Assembly: GCA_003550305.1 (NCBI GenBank)
Contig: QKYT01000772.1
Location: 7,463 to 23,554 of the forward strand
Source: Glomus cerebriforme
Taxonomy: Eukaryota > Glomeromycota > Glomeromycetes > Glomerales > Glomeraceae
Reading direction: 5' to 3'
Length of the DNA stretch: 16,092 bases
Below, piece after piece: positions 1-8,283 of the stretch (position 1 is its first letter; the number at the start of each line of letters is the position of its first letter). The translations under genes were made by a program, and so were the position numbers. The notes under the pieces were generated by a model. It saw only the letters and a list, made by a program, of their open reading frames with translations, was not told the origin of the DNA and made no database searches.

Positions 1-22
1 AAAAATGCATTATGAAAATCAA

Positions 23-73
23 GGTGAAATTCACCACCTGGTGAATTTCTATTAAATTCACCCCCAGTGAATT
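23..73. repeat. cluster of overlapping short inverted repeats (GGTGAA/TTCACC)
   Basis: GGTGAAATTCACC (23-35) is a 13-bp odd palindrome. GGTGAATTT (40-48) pairs with AAATTCACC (54-62), and ATTCAC (56-61) pairs with GTGAAT (67-72). The block therefore consists of alternating TTCAC and GTGAA words that could form competing hairpins. It may be the end of a mobile element truncated by the window edge, but no partner end is visible. Confidence 0.5.
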
Positions 74-515
74 ATTTGCAAATTAACCTCCGATGACTGT
101 CAAATAAATTCTATTAAATATATAATATTTAAAATTAATATTTATATAATAATTATTATACTATTTCTAATGTAATAATAAAAAAAGAGATTTTGTTTAG
201 ATCATTTCTGATAATTTTATTAAACGTCATCCTAATAATGTGATTACATAATTTGTATAAACTTTTATTAGACTTTCATAATTTTTTTCCATGATTGGTT
301 TTCCTTTTCTTTTTTTCCAAAAAAAAGAAAAAATATTAAAATAAAACGTAACAAATTTTTTTCAAATAACTCTTTTCATCTTTAAAAATATTATTAAAAG
401 AAGTAAATAAAGCTGCTTTGTTTCTTTAAAATTTTTTTCATTATTTTATAAATATTAACGTTTCTAACATTTCTGATAAATTTTTTAATTTAAATGTTTA
501 ATCATTTTTATATAA
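74..515. other. AT-rich intergenic stretch
   Basis: Long A/T runs with stops in all frames. I see no gene, RNA or clear repeat here. Confidence 0.5.
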
Positions 516-665
516 AAAGTATATGATTTTAATAATGAAAATGAAACTAACATTGAATCCAATTATCTTAATGACCAGAATAAGTCTTCTGAAGAGTTAT
601 CTGTCCAACAAACTTCCCCTCCTTATGTTGAAATGCAATTTGAAATTGGAACCACTCTAATTTAA
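516..665 (+). pseudogene. short relic reading frame, possibly N-terminus of a FAR1/MULE-like protein
   Basis: A 49-codon open frame without its own ATG runs to a TAA at 663-665. It is rich in Asn, Glu and Ser and ends in VEMQFEIGTTLI. Its composition (acidic N-terminal tail, then a VxMxFxIGTT-like motif) is more protein-like than the surrounding DNA. It recalls the start of FAR1/MULE-type transposase proteins, where a similar motif precedes the DNA-binding domain. The overlapping frame starting with ATG looks like noise. The family assignment is a guess from motif shape, and nothing downstream continues the domain. Confidence 0.25.
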
Positions 666-864
666 TATTATTGGCTTATAGACAACAGACTGGCTTCATA
701 TAGAGGATTCAAGATAAATACTTGAATAAAAATGAAGATATATATAAGTAGAATATAGATATACAAGAATATTCAAATTAAAAAAAAACAGCAACAGATC
801 CTTCAAAATAATGCAATAGGAAATCAATTAAAACTGGCTGTACTTGTTTTAATATTGTGTTAAA

Positions 865-1052
865 ATTAGTGTTAGGTTGAGTTGAATTGGGTTAAGTTAG
901 AATTAGGCTTAGGATTAAAGTAGAATTAGAATTAGAATTAGGATTAGGTAGGGTTAGGGTAGGGTTAGGATTAGAGTTAGGATTAGAGTTAAGATTAGGA
1001 TAGGATTAGGATTAGAGTTAGGATTAGGATTAGGGTTTGTTAGTTTAGGTTA
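865..1052 (+). repeat. degenerate telomere-like hexamer tract (TTAGGR-type)
   Basis: About 180 bp of imperfect TTAGGG, TTAGGA, TTAGAG and TTAGAA units, with the G-rich strand on the plus strand. Runs such as GGTAGGGTTAGGGTAGGG break the six-base period, so indels have accumulated. TTAGGG is the usual fungal telomere unit. Here the tract is internal and mixed, so it is an interstitial telomere-like repeat rather than a functional chromosome end. It lies about 60 bp outside the left end of the hAT element. Confidence 0.8.
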
Positions 1053-1109
1053 AAAAATAGTATTAATTGAATTTTTTTACTAATATTTATATTTAGGAGT
1101 TTAATGTTA

Positions 1110-4100
1110 TAGCTATATTTATACTTGCTACCCAAATCTAAATTTTTAAAACGCCCATCCAAATCCAAATTCCACCTACCCAAATCTCAAATCCATAACT
1201 GGAAAAACTAAGTTTGACCAACCATAATCCTAAACTCTGGACAAACGTATTAAACCGGATAAATTCCAAACCCAAAATAGACAAACTTAATAAATAACTA
1301 TTTGTTTAATAATTTTTATAATTTTATTGGAATTGTAATTCATAACATTGCAAATTTGCAAATTCCGTATTATATATTTATATCAGTATTACATATATGA
1401 TATATAGATAAAACAAATAAAATTCATCAATCATCTTGTAATAATTCATCAATATTAAAATCTCTATTTTCATGTTCAATTCTTGATTCATTATCATTAG
1501 TATTATTAATTGACCCAATTTTTCTGTAGTTAAGTTAATAATCTCACCTATTTTCAAATTCAATCCATTTTCATCTTGCAATTGCAAATCATTATCATCA
1601 TCATCAAAGTCATCCTCATCAAATATCGGAAATGAATCATTTTCTTCAAATAAATCAATGCCTTCTTCCATTGCAATAGCAATTTGGTTAAAAGCAGCAG
1701 TAAATTCATCCTGACTGATTTTATGACTAACAAAATTTAATTCATTTTGCACATTTGCAGTTAAATAAGAATGGATTTGAGCCATTGATTCTAAATGAGA
1801 TACTTTTATTTTAATTATTAAAAAAAAACATTAATTATACTATAAATTACCATATTTAAATTAACACATTAAAGAAAATTAAACTTACTTTGTTTGTCTC
1901 TTACATAAATACCAATTTAAAACTGAGAATACTTATTCACATGATGCATTATGAGGTATAATGGCATGAAGTTTTAATGCCAAATTAGCAATATGCTTTT
2001 CATTTTTTTTAAGTTCACAGTTTGACCACTAATTATTAACATTATCAACTGATTCTACAAACTCATCATTAAAAGGTGGTTCCCAATTTTTATATAAACT
2101 CATCTGAGCTTTAAGAGTTTTAGCACTTATTTCTTCACCTCCAGTTTGCTTCCAAATTTCTAAAGCTTTTCGTAAAACAACTTTTTTATAAGTACTATGT
2201 GTTAAAATATCACCTAAATGTTAAAATTTTAAATTAATTAGATTATTTTGAACATTATAAACTTGCAATAATATATATTTTGCTAATTTAATTAATACAT
2301 TACCTCGATAGGCAGAATGAAAAAAATAAGCTAAAAGATACAAATCAGTATCAAATTGCTTTCATCTTTTATTGTATATAGTGATACAATCTCTGTGAAA
2401 CTGATCATTAAGAGGAGCAGGAATTTCTTAAATGGCAATAGCTAATTTTATCAGTTTAACAAATACATCAGCTAAAAGTGTGCTTTAAAATTCTACATTT
2501 TTTACTGCTCTTTTTACTGGAGTAATAAGATTTCGCAATTGTTCTATATTAATTCAAAATTGCTAATCATTTATCAATCTTTTTGTTGCAGCTGCACGTG
2601 TAAAAATTTAAGGTTCTTATTCAGGAACCTTTTTTATAATAAATATAAAATTATTAAAAAAATGTATTATTTAATAAAATAAAAAAATAATTTACTTACT
2701 GATCAAATATTATTTTCATTTCTTAATAAGGATTCACAACAATCCCATGATGTTGACCATCTTGTTTTTATAGAAGTTTTTAAATTTCCACTGATAGTAA
2801 ATGTATAAATTATTTCATCACGAAATGCAGTACCAACAGGGTAAGAATTCTTAAAAAAACTAATAATTGTTTAGCAATCTGATAATACTCTTTTTGCCCA
2901 AGGAAGATTGCAAATATCACTTGAAATAAGTTGAATATGATGCACAATACATCTCATAGGTAAAATGTGGGGATATTTGTTTGCAACTTAACATTTAGCA
3001 GCTATCATTGCAGATTTCACATCTGAAATAATAGCCAAAAATTTCTCAGAACCAATTTTTTCTAAAACTTCTATCATCTTTTCAGCATTAAAATTTGCTG
3101 TATGTGAAAATTTTGATACATTTTCTAAAGAATATATGTATTGTTTTCGTTGAGGTATTATTATAACAAATGCATAAATTGATTGCTTTAAAGGACTCGC
3201 CTAGCCATCAACATTTTTAATAAATAAAACATTTAATTAATATTATAAAAAATTATTTTAAAATCAATAAAAATTACTTATATAATGTAAGATTTTTGGC
3301 TTTTGCCAATTCTTTTTCGATTTTTAATGTAATATTTGCAAGTTTACCATCTAAATGAGTAGTTGAAAGAGCAGTTCGCTTTGGTGGATTGTATCTACTA
3401 TTTAAAGTTTTAGTAAAATCTTCAAAATATAGAGAGTCAGCCGCTACAAAAGGTATTCCTAAACAAACAAACCACCTAATGAGTGCTTTATCAGCCCGAT
3501 TACTTTTTGTTTCCTCAATTTTATTATTATTATCATAAAAGTTTTTCAAAGATGTCTGATTATTATCAGATATTTTTTATTTTTTGCTTGATATAGATAT
3601 TGAAGTTTCTAAAAATTCACGCTCATTATCAATTTCTCGAAGATAATTGAGTCTAATTTTCTTAGGTATACATCTCTTGCATTTTATTGCAAGATGACTT
3701 TTCATTTTATTTGTTCTTTCTCGAGACCATGTTAAATCACAAAAATTACATATTGCCCCTTTATGTTTTCCTTTTCCATTATTAATTTCATCAAAATATT
3801 GCCAAACATATCCTTTAGGACGTCCTCCAAGGTTTATCAGTTGAGTTTCTTTATTAAACTGATTAGATGGTGAACTTATTTCACTTGAACGTTCACTATC
3901 CCTATTTTCTGAATTCTGTGCACTTGCATCTTCCTGAAAATTAGCATCTATATATAGATTCATTTATATTAATTACTAATAAGATATGCGATTTGTTGTG
4001 AAAAAAAAATTTCACAAAGTTCTTTATTTTATTAGCATGATAAATATATATATTTTTAGATTCAGCCACTCAGGAAAATCAGAAATCCTATATTTAGGTT

Positions 4101-4275
4101 TGTCCACATTTATCCAAGTTTGGGATTTGTCCAAGATTGGGATTATGACCACCCAAATTTAATTTTTCCAGTTTTTTCATTATGGAATATTTAATATTAC
4201 CAGAAAATTCCATTTGTCCTGGTATTTCTGCTGAATAAATCCCAAAAGTTTTGGTTTGAGCGGCAAGTATAGCTA
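1110..4275 (-). mobile_element. degraded hAT-family DNA transposon with long divergent inverted ends
   Basis: The left end reads TAGC-TATATT-TATACTTGCTACCC (1110-1133). The right end, reverse-complemented, reads TAGC-TATACTTGCCGCTC (from 4275 inward), so the left copy has a 6-bp insertion. Inverted similarity continues inward: AACTGGAAAAA at 1197-1207 matches 4163-4173, followed by shared CATAATCC, TGGACAAA and GGATAAAT words in the same order to about 1275 and 4090. Repeated CCCAAATC-like and GGACAAA-like words sit in both subterminal zones, where hAT transposases typically bind. The span (about 3.2 kb) and minus-strand transposase fit the family. I do not see a convincing 8-bp target duplication. 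Confidence 0.75.
1427..3963 (-). pseudogene. hAT transposase with N-terminal BED zinc finger, inactivated
   Basis: The reading starts at ATG 3963. An acidic/Ser-rich leader is followed by a BED finger (GGRPKGYVWQYF, then CNFC, SHLAIKC). The region 3274-3549 is the pre-catalytic part (IRWFVCLGIPF, LNSRYNPPKRTALS). Next come the DDE remnants DG-stop-ASP (3201), ISDVKSAMIAAK (about 3000), CIVHHIQL, and TRWSTSWDCCESLL (about 2740). The C-terminal dimerisation segment includes ALKLHAIIPHNASCE (about 1940), and 1427-1785 holds the tail (MAQIHSYLTANVQNEL). In-frame stops lie at 3577, 3201, 2988, 2871, 2703, 2563, 2554, 2485, 2428, 2362, 2029 and 1933. A one-base frameshift near 1510 moves the reading away from the original end (DFNIDELLQDD, stop 1427-1429) to an artificial stop at 1378. 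Introns with GTAAGT donors probably interrupt the frame near 3280, 2700 and 1890. The protein is clearly non-functional. Confidence 0.85.
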
Positions 4276-4339
4276 CATTATGAGGTTTAATTCAAGAAGT
4301 GAACCTATCTAACACTAATATTAATAAATAATTCAAGAA

Positions 4340-4546
4340 ATGATTCATAATTCATTGCAAGTTAATGCAAAAGAAAAGTCTGCTAAAAGATTGAAATCTT
4401 CTAGGAAAAATGTATTAAATAATTCTATGGATAATAGATTTATTAATCATTCTAGTGATGGATATACATATCACAATTGTCTTAAAGATAGGCATAATTT
4501 ATGAAGTTGCAGTATGCCATGTAAAATTTGTAATTGTTTTTATTAG
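4340..4546 (+). pseudogene. relic frame with Cys/His cluster, unknown family
   Basis: ATG at 4340 opens 54 codons rich in Asn, Lys and Ser, ending at TGA 4502-4504. The frame continues for 13 further codons to TAG 4544. Reading through the TGA gives a Cys/His-dense tail: YHNCLKDRHNL, stop, SCSMPCKICNCFY. Six cysteines in about 25 residues suggest a zinc-binding segment interrupted by a nonsense change (TGA could derive from TGG). I do not recognise the family. It lies just outside the right end of the hAT element. Confidence 0.35.
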
Positions 4547-4953
4547 CTGCAAAAAATTTCTTTAGTTATTAATTAGAAATATATCTTTATTAATCATGTA
4601 CAAATTTATATTATTTTAATTATTGTAATAAATATTTGTGATATTTTAATAAAAATATATATGAACACATGATTTATATGCTGCGTCAAATGAGAATGGT
4701 ATTTTAAAAAATCATCAAGGATGGTGGATAAAATTACTCATAAAAAAAATTAATTAGAATTCTAAGAAAATAAAATAATAATTATAAACTTTATTCAAGT
4801 TTGCTATTTACTATTACTGGTAATCACCACTAGTGTCATATAATTATGTTTTCATGAAATTACATCATTATTTGTAATACAATTTATAATATACTTTATA
4901 ATAAATACATTTTGAATACAATATGCTTTAATCACTTTAAATATTAGTAGTCA

Positions 4954-5750
4954 TTATACTTCTGGTAAATTAGTATTTTCTTTATCAAACTTATATTTAG
5001 TACATCCACAAATATTATGATCTCTATTTGAACAATATTTACAAGTTTTTGATACACCTTCCTTTGATTTTGCCACAAAAGATGAATTATCTTCTACTGA
5101 TGATTTGTTCCTGTAATATATTATTTTGTGTCAAATTAGACTGATTAGCATTAACTTCTAACCTTATATCATTGTGATACTTCATAATAAATTGCATTAA
5201 AGTACCAGTTAATTCTGCTTTAACACCTTTGCTATAGCAATTTGAATACTTATTTTAGCTAAAAATATTGTAGAACCAAACTGTGTTTTCTTATTAATAT
5301 ACTCTTTTGCAGCTGGTGTATAAATATTATCAAGTCTAATCTTTTTAATATAGTATAAAGATACAATAATATAATTTGTTTTTCTTCCACAATTGTAACA
5401 TTTATTGCTTCTGATGAAATTGTTTCAAACTAATGACTATAAATAAATGATAAATGAAATATTGCCTTTCTTAACTGGATTAAAATCTGATATTGATGTT
5501 TACATAGTATTCATTGATTTACAATTTGCATACAAATACAAAATAATGTTAAGTTTTTTAATAATAACATAATATGGTTTAGAAAGCTTTTTAGAAATTG
5601 ACGTAATTCTAAATACTTTTCAAAGTTCATCTATATCATCATAAGATATATTACACAATAGTTCATTTAAGCAAATTTGTGGTATATCGTATAATTGTTC
5701 AATTATACTATCAGGTAGTATGATATTAGTTTTATTAATCTAAAAATAAA
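4954..5750 (-). pseudogene. broken gene ending in a CCHC zinc knuckle (possible transposase relic)
   Basis: On the minus strand, three overlapping frames carry protein-like sequence. From about 5415 to 5230 comes NKCYNCGRKTNYI followed by AAKEYINKKTQFGST. A frameshift then leads to GVKAELTGTLMQFIMKYHND (about 5230-5130). A second shift (or intron; TTACAG precedes it) leads to SKTCKYCSNRDHNICGCTKYK, ending at TAA 4954-4956. CKYCSNRDHNICGC fits the C-x2-C-x4-H-x4-C zinc-knuckle spacing. A C-terminal zinc knuckle is usual in MULE-type transposases and in Gag proteins, but no catalytic motif is visible. Upstream (5750-5420) there are only stop-riddled fragments. Confidence 0.4.
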
Positions 5751-5804
5751 AAATATTATAGTTGAGTGTAATATATATGATAATTTTAAGTTTTGTTCTT
5801 TTAG

Positions 5805-6092
5805 AAAACTAATTCTAATGTAAACACTAATTCTAATACTAATCCCAATCCTAATCCTAATCCTAACCCTAATCCTAACCCTAATCCAGACTTTAATTTT
5901 AATTTTAATTCTAATTCTAATTCTGACTCTAATCTGGATCTTAATTCTAACTCTAATCTAGACCTTAATCCTAACCCTAATCCTAATTCTAATTCTAATC
6001 CTAATCCTAACTCTAATTCTAATTCTAATCCTAACTCTAATCCTAATTCTAATTCTAACCCTAATTTTAACTCTAATTTTAATTCTAATTAA
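5805..6092 (+). other. open frame of Asn-X dipeptide repeats inside the hexamer tract
   Basis: After TAG 5802-5804 the frame is open for 95 codons to TAA 6090-6092, with no ATG. It reads (N/D)-X, where X is Pro, Ser, Phe, Leu or Thr: NPNPNPNPNPNP, DFNFNFNSNSNSDS, NLDLNSNSNLDLNP and so on. First codons alternate AAT and AAC, with occasional GAC or GAT, so this position is always Asn or Asp. TTTGTTCTTTTAG just before 5805 resembles a 3' splice site, so it could be an exon, but I find no convincing upstream exon. The simplest reading is a hexamer repeat that happens to be open. Confidence 0.3.
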
Positions 6093-6180
6093 CCCTAATC
6101 CTAATTCCAATTCTAATTTTAATCCTAACCAATATTAATCCTAATTTTAATTCTAATCCTAACTCCAATCCCAACCTTAT
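5808..6180 (-). repeat. long degenerate telomere-like hexamer tract, C-rich strand on plus
   Basis: About 370 bp of CTAAYC/CTAAYT hexamers (CTAACC, CTAATC, CTAATT, CTAACT), i.e. TTAGGR-type on the minus strand. This is the opposite orientation to the tract at 865-1052. From 5811 to 6089 the period of six is kept without one indel; after that it is looser (AATTAACCC, then CCAATATTAATCC). Mixed units indicate an old interstitial array or an independently expanded hexamer satellite. Confidence 0.8.
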
Positions 6181-6968
6181 GTTAACTCCAAAATATTTAC
6201 AATAAAATGAACTTACTTGATTAAAAAAAAAATTGTTTTTTTCTTGATATAGTAATGCTTGTTTTATTTGTACTTGCTAAAGAAATAAAGGAAGGGTGCT
6301 AAATTAACCTTTAACATTATTAGGATTTAGGACTTAAAGGTTCATGTAAATTAAAATCCATAGTTATAATATAGAGATTTAGTAACTAAAAAATAAAAAT
6401 TAATGAAAATTAATGAAAAAAATTAATTTTATTTTAGTGAATAAAGAGGGTAATTATAATATTATTAAAAGGAAAGGTTTAATAAAAGTTTAATAACAAG
6501 CTTGATTTATATATATAAATATTGTATTACTATATGATTATATTATTACCATATAATTTCATATCAATGCATGTAATAACTCAGATCACATAATACTGGT
6601 ATATCAATATTCAACTTTATTCATAGTATAATTTTTTTTAATCAATATATAATATTGCAAATTAAATTTTATTGGTAAATTTCACGCAGATCATTTTTTT
6701 TAGATAAATTACCGTATTCTCCCGAAATTAAGCGACTTGCACATAATGCCAGCCAAAATCCTTATAATTCTGGTAAAAAATATAATAAAGCAGGCCAGTG
6801 TTGCTTATTTTCAGATGTATACAGTATTATTGGATTTATTACGAGTTAAAGTTACATAATAAATTTTAACCTCTTTCATATTTATTTATATAAAATATTC
6901 AAAAGATCGTATACAAATATAAAATATCAAATAATAAATAATACACGACTGTTTTTCACATCTTTAAT
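6181..6968. other. intergenic region, mostly featureless
   Basis: AT-rich sequence between the hexamer tract and the PARG-like gene. It includes a 9-bp-stem inverted repeat, AACCTTTAA (6306-6314) with TTAAAGGTT (6334-6342), and a repeat-like fragment at about 6706-6776 described separately. I see no coding sequence. The segment just below 6969 is the 3' flank of the PARG-like gene. Confidence 0.5.
6706..6776. repeat. probable mobile-element fragment (ATTACCG, CCGAAATTA, CCAGCCAAAAT words)
   Basis: This block is more GC-rich than its surroundings. It contains ATTACCGTATTCTCCCG, AAATTAAGCGACTTGC, GCCAGCCAAAAT and AATTCTGG. The same words (ATTACCG, AATTCTGGC, CGAAAT, GGCCAAAAT) recur in either orientation at about 15750-15797, and related words occur inside the MITE at 13250-13275. 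This suggests fragments of one dispersed repeat family; the family itself is not recognised. Confidence 0.4.
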
Positions 6969-7993
6969 TTATGAGGATGAAATTCCATTAGCAAATCTCT
7001 TTTTAAAAGGTGAAAAATTACCTTCCCCATTTTTCCACTGTAAAGCACTATAGTCATCAAATATAGCAAAAGAAATATGTTTATAAGTTTTAGGCAAATT
7101 TTCTTTCCCACCAAAATATTCTTTGCTAATAACTTCATAAAATAATTGTGCTATAACTGATGGTGGATTTGCAAATGCTCCGCAACCAAATGCACTTAAT
7201 ACAATCGCATCATGACCTATATAGAGGAAAAAATACACACATATATAATTCAGTATAGATAAAAACATTAAGCACCCATATTTTTGTTTACTTGCCGTTA
7301 TCTAATCCAATATTTAACATTGTACGAATTTTTTGTCGAGTCATTTCTTTATCCTGCTCTTTTAAAGTGGGTTCACCATTAACATCTTCCACAAGCTCCG
7401 GTTGACATATAGCAGCAACAGCCTATAAAAATTAAGCAAACATTATAATTTCTTTAAAAAAATTTCCCTTCTCAATTAAATAAATTGTTTACCACAAAAG
7501 ACATTTTTTCAGGTTCTTCAAGAAATTCATATTCTTCTTGTTCACTAGCTTTAATAACGGTAGAATTGGGACAATAAATTCCACCAAATGAAGGTATAGG
7601 ATACCATTCATCTCTTTTTGGTTCATGATATTGAAATAAATTTGTTCTACGAAACAAATTTTCTTCTTGAGCACCAGCACCATATAGGTATCCACCTCCT
7701 GGGACTTGATCATTGGCCATATTTAATACAATGGGATTATATCCTTCCTTTTGTAATTTTATTGCATGACTTAAACAATCTCCATTTACTACTTCGATGT
7801 TTGGGTTTTGTTGATTTTGAGTGATGATAGGACGAGAGATATTGGTGCCGTCTTTATATGGTTTTGATTTGGATATCTCTGATGAAATAGACTCCGAGTC
7901 TAACTGAATTTCTTTTCCCGATTTATGTACATATCCATACATACTTTGAAATATTTCGAAGGTATTATATTGAACCTCCAAACGTGATGACAT
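6969..7993 (-). CDS. microbial-type poly(ADP-ribose) glycohydrolase (TIGR02452/DUF2263), 3 exons
   Basis: Exons are 7493-7993, 7296-7422 and 6969-7216 (876 nt, 291 aa). The family is a macro-domain-like fold that removes ADP-ribose chains from proteins. Residues 91-120 contain NMANDQVPGGGYLYGAGAQE followed by ENLF: the GGG (99-101) and QEE (109-111) spaced by seven residues match the PARG signature GGG-x6-8-QEE, with the Glu pair as catalytic residues. A second conserved block, GHDAIVLSAFGCGAFANPP (210-228), spans the exon 2/3 junction. Intron 1 (7423-7492) is GT-AG. Intron 2 (7217-7295) starts GCAAGT and is GC-AG; only this junction restores the block in frame. I chose ATG 7993; an in-frame ATG at 8071 would add 26 residues with no family look. 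No targeting signal is evident. Length fits the family. The protein is probably active, though substrate is inferred from family only. Confidence 0.85.
7217..7295 (-). other. GC-AG intron of the PARG-like gene
   Basis: The donor, read on the minus strand, is AACG|GCAAGTAAAC and the acceptor is TATATAG|GTCATG. Using the nearby GT (GCAA|GTAAAC) instead puts the next exon into a frame with an immediate TGA. The GC donor yields Asn-Gly-His-Asp, which joins two conserved family segments. The extended donor GCAAGT matches the strong U1 complementarity expected of rare GC-AG introns. Length is 79 bp, like the GT-AG introns of this window. Confidence 0.75.
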
Positions 7994-8283
7994 CTTTAAT
8001 AATATATGATACTTTTTAAAATCCAGTAATTTGTGTGAAAACTCAAGTTTAAGAAATTTAATATACCACAAAAAAGTCTTATGACGGACGGACTATTGAT
8101 TCCGTTTGATTTACTATGATCGGAAAATCATTCAGAAAAGATTATCTGTGTTTATCACATGAAATTAAATCTAGGCCCAGTTTACAGCGAAAAAGCTCGT
8201 TACCATAATTAGTAAAGTATACTGGTATTTTTATAAACTAATAAAAACCACATTTATTCTTCTCAGGATATCTTCTCATACTT
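7994..8283. other. intergenic region between divergent units
   Basis: 290 bp between the PARG-like gene start (minus) and the broken plus-strand gene. It is AT-rich and presumably held the promoters of both. No confident TATA box or other site can be picked out. Confidence 0.4.

Noticed and set aside
865..1052. Functional chromosome end
   Set aside because: The tract is short, degenerate and followed by other sequence on both sides.
1102..1109. TAATGTTA as left half of an 8-bp target duplication of the hAT element
   Set aside because: The right flank CATTATGA matches at only four of eight positions, so no duplication is claimed.
1427..3963. Alternative genetic code (TGA as Trp, TAA/TAG as Gln) explaining the transposase stops
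   Set aside because: TAG also replaces Trp, a frameshift is present, and the three intact genes use standard stops and ordinary Trp/Gln codons.
5808..6180. CRISPR array
   Set aside because: The periodicity is a continuous 6-bp tandem repeat without unique spacers.
7994..8071. Upstream ATG at 8071 as start of the PARG-like gene
   Set aside because: The extra 26 residues are hydrophobic/Lys-rich and look unlike the family; ATG 7993 gives a normal-length protein.
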